Assembly: GCA_001603005.1 (NCBI GenBank)
Contig: LVAJ01000027.1
Span: 1-64,000 of the forward strand
Length of the DNA stretch: 64,000 bases
Reading direction: 5' to 3'
Source of the DNA: Clostridiales bacterium Firm_04
GTDB lineage: Bacteria; Bacillota; Clostridia; Oscillospirales; Ruminococcaceae
The notes under the pieces are model-generated. The model worked only from the letters and a program-made list of their open reading frames with translations, ran no database searches and had not been told where the DNA came from. Both the position numbers and the translations under genes were made by a program. Numbering within the stretch: position 1 is the first letter of the stretch; the number at the start of each line of letters is the position of its first letter. Positions 8,952-15,694 of this stretch are shown piece by piece.

Positions 8952-10025
8952 CTATATTTCAACTAGCACTTCCCACAGTCCGTTTCGTTTTCCGTTTTTG
9001 CGACGAAGCAGACCTTTGTCTTGCAATTCAACAGTTCGGGACTTGACAGTTCGCTCCGATTTTCCGATAGCCTCAGCAAGTGCTTTCTGCGTGATAGATG
9101 GATTGGTAGATATTTCACGCAGGATTGCCAATTCCTCCAAAGTGCAATTTTTGCACTTTGAAATCTCCGGTTTTGCACTTTGGAGAGTTACTGAGTAGTC
9201 GATATGCATATATCTGTTCTTCAGATCATGCCGTGCGCCGGTAAGCAGATTCTCCATAAACTGCTCCAGAAAGGCAGTCGTAGCATGAACATCATTTTGC
9301 AGATCGTTATAGTTTGCTCTGACGAGCGCATTGCGGAAATACCATGAATTGTCGGCGAAAACCTGATTGCTCACATTGAATCCGAAAGTTTGCAGATACT
9401 TGATCATGAACACAGCAGTCGTGCGGGTATTGCCCTCACAGAACGGATGAATCTGCCAGATACCCGAAATGAACTTTGCGATATGCTTGATTGCCTGCGC
9501 AGCATCCAGATTGGCGTAGGAAAATTCCTTTTCCTGACTGAAATCGTAATCAAGTGTCTCGCGGATACTGTCAAAGGCAGCGTAGAAAACAGATTTCCCG
9601 TTCAGCACCCATTCTTTCTTTGAGATGTTATATGTTCTGAATTGTCCGGCTGACTTAAACACACCGGTGAACAATCTGCGATGAATGGATTGCAGCTCTG
9701 CCGGCGAAAACTGAAATGTCTTCTCAGCCAGCAGCTCGGCGATACGGGAAGCAACAATATCCGCTTCTTTTGTATCCTGTTCGGAGGTCATGCGAACATC
9801 CCGCTGTTCGTAATAGTTGTAGATTCGCTTTTGCACTGTGGCAATGTCGATTTTGCCCTCAATATGCTCCTTGGCGGTTTCGAGCAGATAGTCCGAAGTC
9901 CGGAGGCCGTCAACATCCTGCAAGCCGATCGCGGTCTGCCATGCAGCACTTTTTTCGGAACGGTCAGGCTCGCCCTGACGGATATATTCATCTAAATCAT
10001 ATTGCCAGTCGTGTTCCTGTCCCAT
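8952..10025 (-). CDS. Fic-domain protein with N-terminal VbhA-like segment and C-terminal winged helix
   Basis: 357-residue Fic protein, a family that mostly AMPylates target proteins. The core motif HPFCEGNTR is at about residue 193 and matches HPFxxGNxR, so an active site is plausible. The N-terminal stretch WQTAIGLQDVDGL with the following IEGKIDIATVQKRI resembles VbhA-like antitoxin helices fused to Fic proteins. The C-terminal about 60 residues (LAEAIGKSERTVKSRTVELQ) form a winged helix-turn-helix, typical of Fic-wHTH proteins. The start at 10025 is chosen by AAGGAGG; an upstream in-frame start at 10106 has no support. Monocistronic, with its own promoter, directly upstream of the R-M operon on the same strand. 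Confidence 0.85.
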   Translation of the reverse strand: MGQEHDWQYDLDEYIRQGEPDRSEKSAAWQTAIGLQDVDGLRTSDYLLETAKEHIEGKIDIATVQKRIYNYYEQRDVRMTSEQDTKEADIVASRIAELLAEKTFQFSPAELQSIHRRLFTGVFKSAGQFRTYNISKKEWVLNGKSVFYAAFDSIRETLDYDFSQEKEFSYANLDAAQAIKHIAKFISGIWQIHPFCEGNTRTTAVFMIKYLQTFGFNVSNQVFADNSWYFRNALVRANYNDLQNDVHATTAFLEQFMENLLTGARHDLKNRYMHIDYSVTLQSAKPEISKCKNCTLEELAILREISTNPSITQKALAEAIGKSERTVKSRTVELQDKGLLRRKNGKRNGLWEVLVEI

Positions 10026-10466
10026 ATTCTGCCTCCTTTCAGCGTATTTGCATCTACATTTAGTATACCATAATATCCGCGAAAAAGCAAGCGGAGTAAT
10101 GCACACTATTCTTCATTTATAATATAGTATAGTGATAATATGGGCAATATTATGCCAGTTAAAGCAACATTCTACGGAAAGAGTGTGCTTTCGTGTGAAC
10201 TGCGCCGCCGATGCCGGTCTCATCGCCGCCGTTTGAAAGAGTATGAAGCCTCAAAATCCGCCTGAATCCACACGATCGGATGCCTGCGTACACACAGTAG
10301 AGAGGGTGCAAACCCTCGGTTTTCGTGTGAACTTTCGTGTGAACTAGCCTTGAAAATGGCTTCAAAATAGCGAAATTCGCTTCAAAATACGGAAAAATTT
10401 TTCAAAGCACGATGTAATAAAAACGACGCTGTTACGCGAAATTTACGTAACAGCGTCGTTTTCTTC
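10026..10466. other. intergenic region with Fic promoter and a short direct repeat
   Basis: Minus-strand promoter for the Fic gene: TTGCTT (10090-10085), 17-base spacer, TATACT (10067-10062). The rest holds no credible gene. The 13-mer TTTCGTGTGAACT occurs at 10189-10201, 10321-10333 and 10333-10345, the last two as a tandem 12-base period. Read on the minus strand it gives a VHTK repeat in a 68-codon ORF that has no other gene-like features. It could be a scar of an integration event beside the tRNA genes. Confidence 0.5.
10420..10462 (-). terminator. terminator of the tRNA-Ser pair
   Basis: A perfect 17-bp stem (AAAACGACGCTGTTACG, loop 9, complement) begins 5 bases after the tRNA-Ser(GCU) CCA end and ends in a T-rich run on the minus strand. 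Confidence 0.9.
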
Positions 10467-10556
10467 TGGCGGAGAAAGAGGGATTTGAACCCTCGCGACC
10501 CTTTCGAGCCCTACTCCCTTAGCAGGGGAGCCCCTTCACCACTTGGGTATTTCTCC
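10467..10556 (-). tRNA. tRNA-Ser (anticodon GCU)
   Basis: Minus-strand cloverleaf with acceptor GGAGAAA/TTTCTCC, a long variable arm typical of class II serine tRNA, anticodon loop CTGCTAA giving GCU, a T-loop with GGTTCAAATCC, and an encoded GCCA end. Second of two serine tRNAs in one transcript. Confidence 0.95.
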
Positions 10557-10589
10557 AACGTCGGTGAATGCGATATCCGGGAGATTTGT

Positions 10590-10678
<89 letters not shown>

Positions 10679-10697
10679 TTTCGGATTCAGCTTTATC

Positions 10698-10726
10698 ATT
10701 ATATCACAAAATCGAAGTTTTGTCAA
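10698..10726 (-). promoter_or_regulatory. promoter of the tRNA-Ser pair
   Basis: TTGACA (10726-10721), 17-base spacer, TATAAT (10703-10698), ending 20 bases before the first tRNA. Confidence 0.88.
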
Positions 10727-10782
10727 GTACTGATTGGAAAAAAATTGCCGGTTTGCACGATTTGTTGAATACTGCCGAATCA

Positions 10783-10978
10783 GCGGGCAGTGCCCGCCGC
10801 CGTGATAGCGCCCATAAAGCAGAACGGTAAAATTTATGTCCTCTCTCCCATTGCACTTTTCGCAGATATATGCTATAAGCGGGCAGTGCCCGCCTCCATT
10901 ATAACGCCCATGAAGCGAAAAGCAGATTTTTTGCATTCTCTCCCATTGCACTTTTCGCGGATATATGTTATAATAGGG
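10783..10978 (+). repeat. tandem promoter-bearing palindromic repeat, two copies
   Basis: Two units with a 96-base period. Each starts with GCGGGCAGTGCCCGC (10783-10797 and 10879-10893), continues through ATAGCGCCCATAAAGC or a close variant, then CTCTCCCATTGCACTTTTCGC, and ends in a promoter: TTGCAC, 17 bases, TATAAG (10851-10879) in unit 1, and TTGCAC, 17 bases, TATAAT (10946-10974) in unit 2. Unit 2 ends about 45 bases before degV. The same unit occurs inverted at 32010-32345. Confidence 0.85.
10946..10974 (+). promoter_or_regulatory. repeat-borne promoter of degV
   Basis: TTGCAC (10946-10951), spacer 17, TATAAT (10969-10974), at the 3' end of the second repeat unit and pointing at degV. 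No better promoter is seen between it and the gene. Confidence 0.8.
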
Positions 10979-11021
10979 GGGGCGGGGGAGAACGAATCAA
11001 CCCGCACGAAAGGAGCCTTGC

Positions 11022-11897
11022 ATGGCTGATTATATCATTGCGGCTGCATCGACTGCCGATCTGCCGGAGACCTTTTATCAGGATCACGAGATCCCGCTGA
11101 TCCGCTATACGTATTCGATCGGCATGGATGTCTTTGAGGACGACTGCCGCGAGGAATCGCGCGCACAGGCGTATCAGGAAATGCGCCGCGGCGTGGTGTA
11201 TTCGACCTCGATGATCAACGAGGAGACTTATTACGAGTTTTTTCGCGGCTTGATGGAGCGCGGAAAAGACGTGCTGTATCTGGATATGTCGAAGGAGATG
11301 TCCAGCTCCTATGCGGCATCGCACCGTGCGGCGGCGCGCGTGCAGCAGGCGTTTCCGGATCAGCAGCTTGTTCTGCCGGATACGCGCTGCATTTCGGGCG
11401 GACTCGGTCTGCTTCTGCGCGAATCCGTGCGCCACATGGAAGAAGGCATGGGTTTTCAGGCATTGCTGAACTGGATCGAGAGCAATAAACTCCATATCAT
11501 GCACCGTTTTACCGTTGACGATCTGAACTATCTGAAGCGCGGCGGCAGAGTGTCGAACGCCTCTGCGATGATCGGTTCGATGCTGTCGATCAAGCCGGTT
11601 TTGTACGTACCGGACGACGGCAAGCTGACGGTTTCGTCGAAGGTACGCGGCAGACGCGCGGCGATGCAGGCATTGCTGGACGGCGTCAAGCGCGACATGA
11701 CGGCGCCTTCCGGGCAGCACATCATCATCAATCATGCGGACTGCGAGGCAGATGCGAACTGGCTGCGCAATGAGCTGCTGGATGCTTATCCGACGCTCGG
11801 CGGCGTGGATATCTACCAGCTCGGCGTCATCATCGGCGCGCACTGCGGACCGGGCTTGCTGACGGTGTTTTATTTCGGCGATCAGCGCAAAGCATAA
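11022..11897 (+). CDS. degV: DegV family fatty-acid-binding protein
   Basis: 291-residue cytosolic DegV (FakB-like) protein. The family binds a fatty acid and can present it to the FakA kinase, but the ligand here is not proven. Visible family features: an N-terminal STADLP segment, VYSTSMINEETYYEFF in the first domain, the KRGGRVSNASAMIG segment near the middle, and a C-terminal IGAHCGPGLL that closes the ligand site. Full length. Start supported by AAAGGAG. Single gene, driven by the repeat-borne promoter and closed by a shared terminator facing yebC. No fakA gene lies nearby. Confidence 0.92.
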   Translation: MADYIIAAASTADLPETFYQDHEIPLIRYTYSIGMDVFEDDCREESRAQAYQEMRRGVVYSTSMINEETYYEFFRGLMERGKDVLYLDMSKEMSSSYAASHRAAARVQQAFPDQQLVLPDTRCISGGLGLLLRESVRHMEEGMGFQALLNWIESNKLHIMHRFTVDDLNYLKRGGRVSNASAMIGSMLSIKPVLYVPDDGKLTVSSKVRGRRAAMQALLDGVKRDMTAPSGQHIIINHADCEADANWLRNELLDAYPTLGGVDIYQLGVIIGAHCGPGLLTVFYFGDQRKA

Positions 11898-11904
11898 CAA
11901 AAAG

Positions 11905-11947
11905 AAGCGGTTAAGAGGATATTGCCTCTTAACCGCTTTGTTTTGCG
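11905..11947. terminator. bidirectional terminator between degV and yebC
   Basis: Perfect 12-bp stem GCGGTTAAGAGG with a 6-base loop, T-rich on the plus side (TTTGTTTT) and A-rich before the stem, so it can serve both convergent transcripts. Confidence 0.9.
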
Positions 11948-11960
11948 CTGAAATGGTGTA

Positions 11961-12698
11961 TCAGTCTTCTTCCGGCATATCCCAGTTATGCCAGACGTTC
12001 TGCACATCGTCGTCATCCTCAAGATGCTCAAGGAGCAGCCCCATTTTGCGGAGCGATTCCTCCTCGGTCAGGGTGACATAGGTGCTCGGAACTTCCTCCG
12101 CCTCTGCGGAAGCGACCAGATAGCCCTTTGCAGTCAGCCCCTCGCGGAGCTCGCTGACCATAGCCGGATCGCAGACGATCTCGATGCTGTCCTCGGAGTA
12201 GGTCATATCGTCGCCGCCGAGCTCCATGACGTCTTCGAGCACAGTGTCCTCCTCAAGCTCACCCTCATGCTCAATGACGATGATGCCTTTTTCGGAGAAC
12301 AGATAGGACACGCAGCCGGTCGTGCCGAGGTTGCCGCCGAACTTATCGAAGTAGTGGCGGATATTGCCTGCTGTACGGTTCTTGTTATCGGTCAGGCACT
12401 CGACGATGACAGCAACACCGTTCGGACCGTAGCCCTCGTAGGTGAGTGCCTCATAGTTGTTCTTATCGCTGTCGCCGGCAGCCTTTTTGATCAGGCGGTC
12501 GATGTTGTCATTCGGCACATTGTTCGCCTTCGCCTTTGCGATCAGATCGCGCAGCTTGCTGTTGTTGTTGGGATCGGGACCGCCCTCTTTGATGACGACC
12601 ATCATCTCACGGCCGATCTTTGTAAAGATCTTCGCCTTGACGGCGTCAGTAGCTTCTTTTTTCCGTTTGATGTTATTCCATTTGGAATGTCCGGACAT
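11961..12698 (-). CDS. yebC: YebC/TACO1 family protein
   Basis: 245 residues starting MSGHSKWNNIKRKKEATDA, the signature of YebC/PmpR proteins. Members act as transcription regulators or as translation factors that relieve stalling at proline stretches; which applies here is unknown. Typical three-domain length, with the acidic C-terminal part intact. Last gene of the L21-to-YebC transcript, 12 bases after mrnC. Confidence 0.95.
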   Translation of the reverse strand: MSGHSKWNNIKRKKEATDAVKAKIFTKIGREMMVVIKEGGPDPNNNSKLRDLIAKAKANNVPNDNIDRLIKKAAGDSDKNNYEALTYEGYGPNGVAVIVECLTDNKNRTAGNIRHYFDKFGGNLGTTGCVSYLFSEKGIIVIEHEGELEEDTVLEDVMELGGDDMTYSEDSIEIVCDPAMVSELREGLTAKGYLVASAEAEEVPSTYVTLTEEESLRKMGLLLEHLEDDDDVQNVWHNWDMPEED

Positions 12699-12710
12699 AC
12701 AGAACGCCTC

Positions 12711-13148
12711 CTATTCTGAAAAATTCTGATTTTGCTGACTTTCCTGCCAGATGACCGCGAACAGCTCGCGGAGTCTGTCGGTCTGTCCGCAAAGAAATAA
12801 ATATCCGAACAGGCATTCAAAGCCTGTTGCTTTCCGGTAATCCGCCGGCGTGGCATGCTTCGGCACACTGATGCCGCTTGCATTTCTGCCGCGGCGGAGA
12901 ATATCCGCTTCTGTTTCGGTCAGCATATCAGCGATCCTGCCGGCGGCTTCTGCCTGATACGCCGCGCGGACATGTGCGACCGCCTGCTGATGCAGCTCTC
13001 TTGCGGGACGGTTCGCCTCGCGCAGGAGCATTTCGCGCACCATGACCTCATAGACGCTGTCGCCGAGAAAGGCGAGCGTCAGGGGACTGTACTGCTTTGC
13101 ATCGTCCTCTGTCAGCGGGATCTGTGTCTGAAGGAACTCAATCGACAT
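12711..13148 (-). CDS. mrnC: Mini-ribonuclease 3
   Basis: 145-residue RNase III catalytic domain without a dsRNA-binding domain, as in Mini-III, which matures 23S rRNA in Firmicutes. Catalytic signature LAFLGDSVYEVMVREML carries the conserved acidic residue. The second cluster LRRGRNA and the TPADYRKATGFECLFGYL stretch are typical. It overlaps the end of obgE by 11 bases, so translational coupling is likely. Confidence 0.93.
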   Translation of the reverse strand: MSIEFLQTQIPLTEDDAKQYSPLTLAFLGDSVYEVMVREMLLREANRPARELHQQAVAHVRAAYQAEAAGRIADMLTETEADILRRGRNASGISVPKHATPADYRKATGFECLFGYLFLCGQTDRLRELFAVIWQESQQNQNFSE

Positions 13149-14412
13149 AATCGAACTCGAAACCGTTGATCGAAACGGTCACGCCCTCCTTCGCACCCAT
13201 CTGCTCCAGCTTGTCGATGATGCCGCTGCTGCGGAGCACGCGCTCAAAGTACTGGAGCGAAGACCAGTCGTCGGGATTGATCGTGCGCATGATCGGTTCC
13301 ATGAACGGCGCATCGACCTGATAGATCCCGTCGCTGTCGATCTCAACTGTAAACTTTTTGACCTCCTCCGGCGCTTTTTCGGGGATTGCCTCCGGTTCAA
13401 AGCGCTTGACAGGGGGGAGTGTTGCGAGCGTTTTCGCGATCTCATCGAGCAGCGGTTTTGTGCCCTGTGCAGCCGCCGCAGAGATGACATAGAACGGCAG
13501 TCCCTTTTCGGAGATATAGCCGTGCAGACGCTCGATCTGCGATTCATCCGCAAGATCCGCCTTATTTGCCGCAACGATCTGCGGGCAGCGGCTCAGCTCC
13601 TCGGAGAAATTGGAAAGCTCCAGATTGATCTTTTCAAAATCCTCGATCGGATCGCGCGCCTCGCTGCCGGAAACGTCGATCACATGCACGATCAGTCTGC
13701 ATCGCTCCACATGCCGCAGAAAGGCATGTCCGAGTCCTGCGCCGTCCGCTGCGCCCTCGATCAGACCGGGGATATCCGCCATGACGAACGAGCGCTCGTC
13801 ATCGAGCCGGACAACACCGAGCACAGGCTCCAGCGTCGTGAAGTGATAGTTTGCGATTTTCGGTTTTGCAGCAGATACGACAGAGATCAGAGTGGATTTG
13901 CCCACGTTCGGGAATCCGACCAGTCCGACGTCAGCGAGCAGCTTGAGCTCAAGCACGACATCGAATTTTTCGCCGTCATAGCCGGGCTTTGCGAAGCGGG
14001 GGACTTGTCTGGTCGAGGTCGCAAAGTGCTGATTGCCCTTGCCGCCTCTGCCGCCTTTCGCGAGAATGACAGCCTCATCGCCGGAGATATCCGCCATGAC
14101 TCTGCCGCTCTCAGCCTCCCGGATCACGGTACCGCGCGGCACCTTGATGACAAGGTCAGGCGCACTTTTACCGGTACAGCGCTTTGCAGCGCCGTTCTGT
14201 CCGTTTTCTGCAACATATTTCCGCTTATAGCGGAAGGAGATCAAGGACGTCATGTGATCGTCGGCAACAAAGACGATATTGCCGCCCTTGCCGCCGTCGC
14301 CGCCGTCCGGACCGCCCGCCGCGACATATTTCTCTCTGTGAAAGCTGACGCAGCCGTCGCCGCCGTTGCCGGCTTCGATACGGATTTTCGCCTGATCCAC
14401 GAACATAGACAT
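13138..14412 (-). CDS. obgE: Obg/CgtA GTPase
   Basis: 424-residue ribosome-associated GTPase. A glycine-rich Obg fold (residues 1-158) is followed by the G domain with GFPNVGKS (about 169), DIPGLIEGAADG (about 215), and NKADL (about 283), then a C-terminal OCT domain (about 345-424), present in many Firmicute Obg proteins. It acts in 50S maturation and stress responses. ATG start with GAGG 7 bases upstream. Position after rpmA is the standard arrangement. Confidence 0.97.
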   Translation of the reverse strand: MSMFVDQAKIRIEAGNGGDGCVSFHREKYVAAGGPDGGDGGKGGNIVFVADDHMTSLISFRYKRKYVAENGQNGAAKRCTGKSAPDLVIKVPRGTVIREAESGRVMADISGDEAVILAKGGRGGKGNQHFATSTRQVPRFAKPGYDGEKFDVVLELKLLADVGLVGFPNVGKSTLISVVSAAKPKIANYHFTTLEPVLGVVRLDDERSFVMADIPGLIEGAADGAGLGHAFLRHVERCRLIVHVIDVSGSEARDPIEDFEKINLELSNFSEELSRCPQIVAANKADLADESQIERLHGYISEKGLPFYVISAAAAQGTKPLLDEIAKTLATLPPVKRFEPEAIPEKAPEEVKKFTVEIDSDGIYQVDAPFMEPIMRTINPDDWSSLQYFERVLRSSGIIDKLEQMGAKEGVTVSINGFEFDYVD

Positions 14413-14519
14413 AAACTCACCTCATAAGAAATCCCCCTGCCGGAACAGCAAGGGGACTATGCGGTTATCGCATAAGCGGCACCGCACCGGATTTTTCCGG
14501 CACGGTACCGTGCATTTTC
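14413..14519 (-). other. hairpin-rich spacer between rpmA and obgE
   Basis: Read on the minus strand it holds a perfect 14-base palindrome GCACGGTACCGTGC, a CCGGA/TCCGG hairpin, an ATGCG/CGCAT hairpin and a CCCC/GGGG-closed stem in about 100 bases. None ends in a T run, so these look like RNA processing or stability structures and not a full terminator. Confidence 0.5.
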
Positions 14520-14804
14520 TTACTGCTCGACAGCGTAGACGCTGACGCGCTTACGGTCACGGCCGTAACGCTCGAAGCGAACCTGACCGTCGATCGTTGC
14601 AAACAGGGTATCATCCGAACCCTTGCCGACATTGTTGCCCGGGTGGATGTGGGTACCGCGCTGACGCACGATGATGTTGCCGGCCAGCACATACTGACCG
14701 TCGCCGCGCTTGACGCCAAGGCGCTTTGCCTCGGAATCACGGCCGTTCTTTGTAGAACCAACGCCCTTCTTGTGAGCGAAGAACTGCATGCTAATACGGA
14801 TCAT
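14520..14804 (-). CDS. rpmA: 50S ribosomal protein L27
   Basis: 94 residues. The N-terminus [14 protein letters not shown] is the Firmicute form, in which Prp protease cuts after QFF to expose AHKKG, a step needed for ribosome assembly. The prp gene lies 39 bases upstream. Start fixed by GGAGGTG 7 bases before ATG. Confidence 0.98.
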   Translation of the reverse strand: MIRISMQFFAHKKGVGSTKNGRDSEAKRLGVKRGDGQYVLAGNIIVRQRGTHIHPGNNVGKGSDDTLFATIDGQVRFERYGRDRKRVSVYAVEQ

Positions 14805-14843
14805 TGAGATACACCTCCGTTTTCAGATTATACTGCGTACATT

Positions 14844-15179
14844 TCAGCGTTCTGTGACAGTGACGCGGAAATTGCCTTCGGCGTCTTCAGCGAGCGCCTG
14901 AAAATGCAGCAGCAGCCCATTGAGAATGTTGGAATGCACGGGATCCGGCTCAGAAAGCCGTATCCGGATCTGATTCTGTGCGTTTTTTGCGGCATGCACC
15001 TGCACGCATTGCTCCGGCGCGCCGAAGCAGTCGCAGAGCAGTGCAGAGGTCAGCTGCACGGCAGAGGAAACTGCCGCACAGAGCACCGAATAACCGGTAT
15101 CCTCTGTATAGGTGTCATGACCGGAGACGGTGCATTCCGTGAGGAGCCCGTCCTTTCGCACAAAATGCGCGTTCAGCAT
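14844..15179 (-). CDS. prp: ribosomal-processing cysteine protease Prp
   Basis: 111 residues. Catalytic His in VSGHDTY and Cys in YSVLCAAVSS match the Prp family (YsxB), which removes the N-terminal extension of L27. Located between rplU and rpmA as in other Firmicutes. Its substrate in this window carries the expected cleavage sequence. Confidence 0.95.
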   Translation of the reverse strand: MLNAHFVRKDGLLTECTVSGHDTYTEDTGYSVLCAAVSSAVQLTSALLCDCFGAPEQCVQVHAAKNAQNQIRIRLSEPDPVHSNILNGLLLHFQALAEDAEGNFRVTVTER

Positions 15180-15188
15180 AGCCCGTGC

Positions 15189-15500
15189 TTATTTGCTGAT
15201 GGATTCGATGCGGATCTGCGTGAACGGCTGTCTGTGACCGATTGCGCGCTTCTGACCGCACTTCGGCTTGTAGGTGAAGACGCGGATCTTCTTGCCCTTG
15301 CCGTTTGCGAGGACCGTTGCCTTGACGGAAGCGCCTGCAACAGTCGGTGCGCCGATGGTCAGACCGCTCTCGTCGCCGATTGCTGCGACCTGATCGAAGG
15401 TGACGGTATCGCCCTCTGCTGCTGCGAGCTTCTCAACGCGAACAACGCTGCCTTCCTCGACTTTCAGCTGCTTACCGCCTGTCAAAATGACTGCATACAT
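15189..15500 (-). CDS. rplU: 50S ribosomal protein L21
   Basis: About 103 residues, beginning MYAVILTGGKQLKV and ending with the conserved KPKCGQKRAIGHRQPFTQIRI. A longer open frame to 15569 is rejected because L21 proteins start at MYAVI. First gene of the L21-Prp-L27-Obg-MrnC-YebC transcript, behind a structured leader. Confidence 0.97.
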   Translation of the reverse strand: MYAVILTGGKQLKVEEGSVVRVEKLAAAEGDTVTFDQVAAIGDESGLTIGAPTVAGASVKATVLANGKGKKIRVFTYKPKCGQKRAIGHRQPFTQIRIESISK

Positions 15501-15598
15501 GGTTTTTTGGCACCTGCCTTTTCCATAATCTCGCTGCGAACGGTGCGTGCTCTGTCCGGAAACGGGCATAGTACGACTTCAACCGTCCAGCATGCGGC
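15501..15598 (-). promoter_or_regulatory. leader RNA upstream of rplU
   Basis: About 98 transcribed bases lie between the predicted start (near 15598) and the L21 ATG. Firmicutes commonly carry an autoregulatory L21 leader here. Short inverted segments are visible, but I could not confirm the published consensus by eye. Confidence 0.45.
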
Positions 15599-15604
15599 TT
15601 TTTC

Positions 15605-15633
15605 ATTATACAAAATTTTCGCGGTTTTGTCAA
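15605..15633 (-). promoter_or_regulatory. promoter of the rplU operon
   Basis: Consensus promoter: TTGACA (15633-15628), spacer 17, TATAAT (15610-15605). Confidence 0.9.
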
Positions 15634-15642
15634 GAGCTGACG

Positions 15643-15674
15643 GAAAGCCGCCGGTAGAATCATCGGCGGCTTTC
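15643..15674 (-). terminator. hairpin after the GH26 gene
   Basis: GAAAGCCGCCG pairs with CGGCGGCTTTC around a 10-base loop, starting about 20 bases after the stop codon. The T run is short, so it may be a weak terminator. It lies just upstream of the rplU promoter. Confidence 0.55.
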
Positions 15675-15694
15675 GGCATATTTTTTGGTGATTT

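Noticed and set aside
10783-10978. CRISPR array
   Set aside because: Two units of 96 bases with conserved bodies, not short repeats with unique spacers, and no cas genes.
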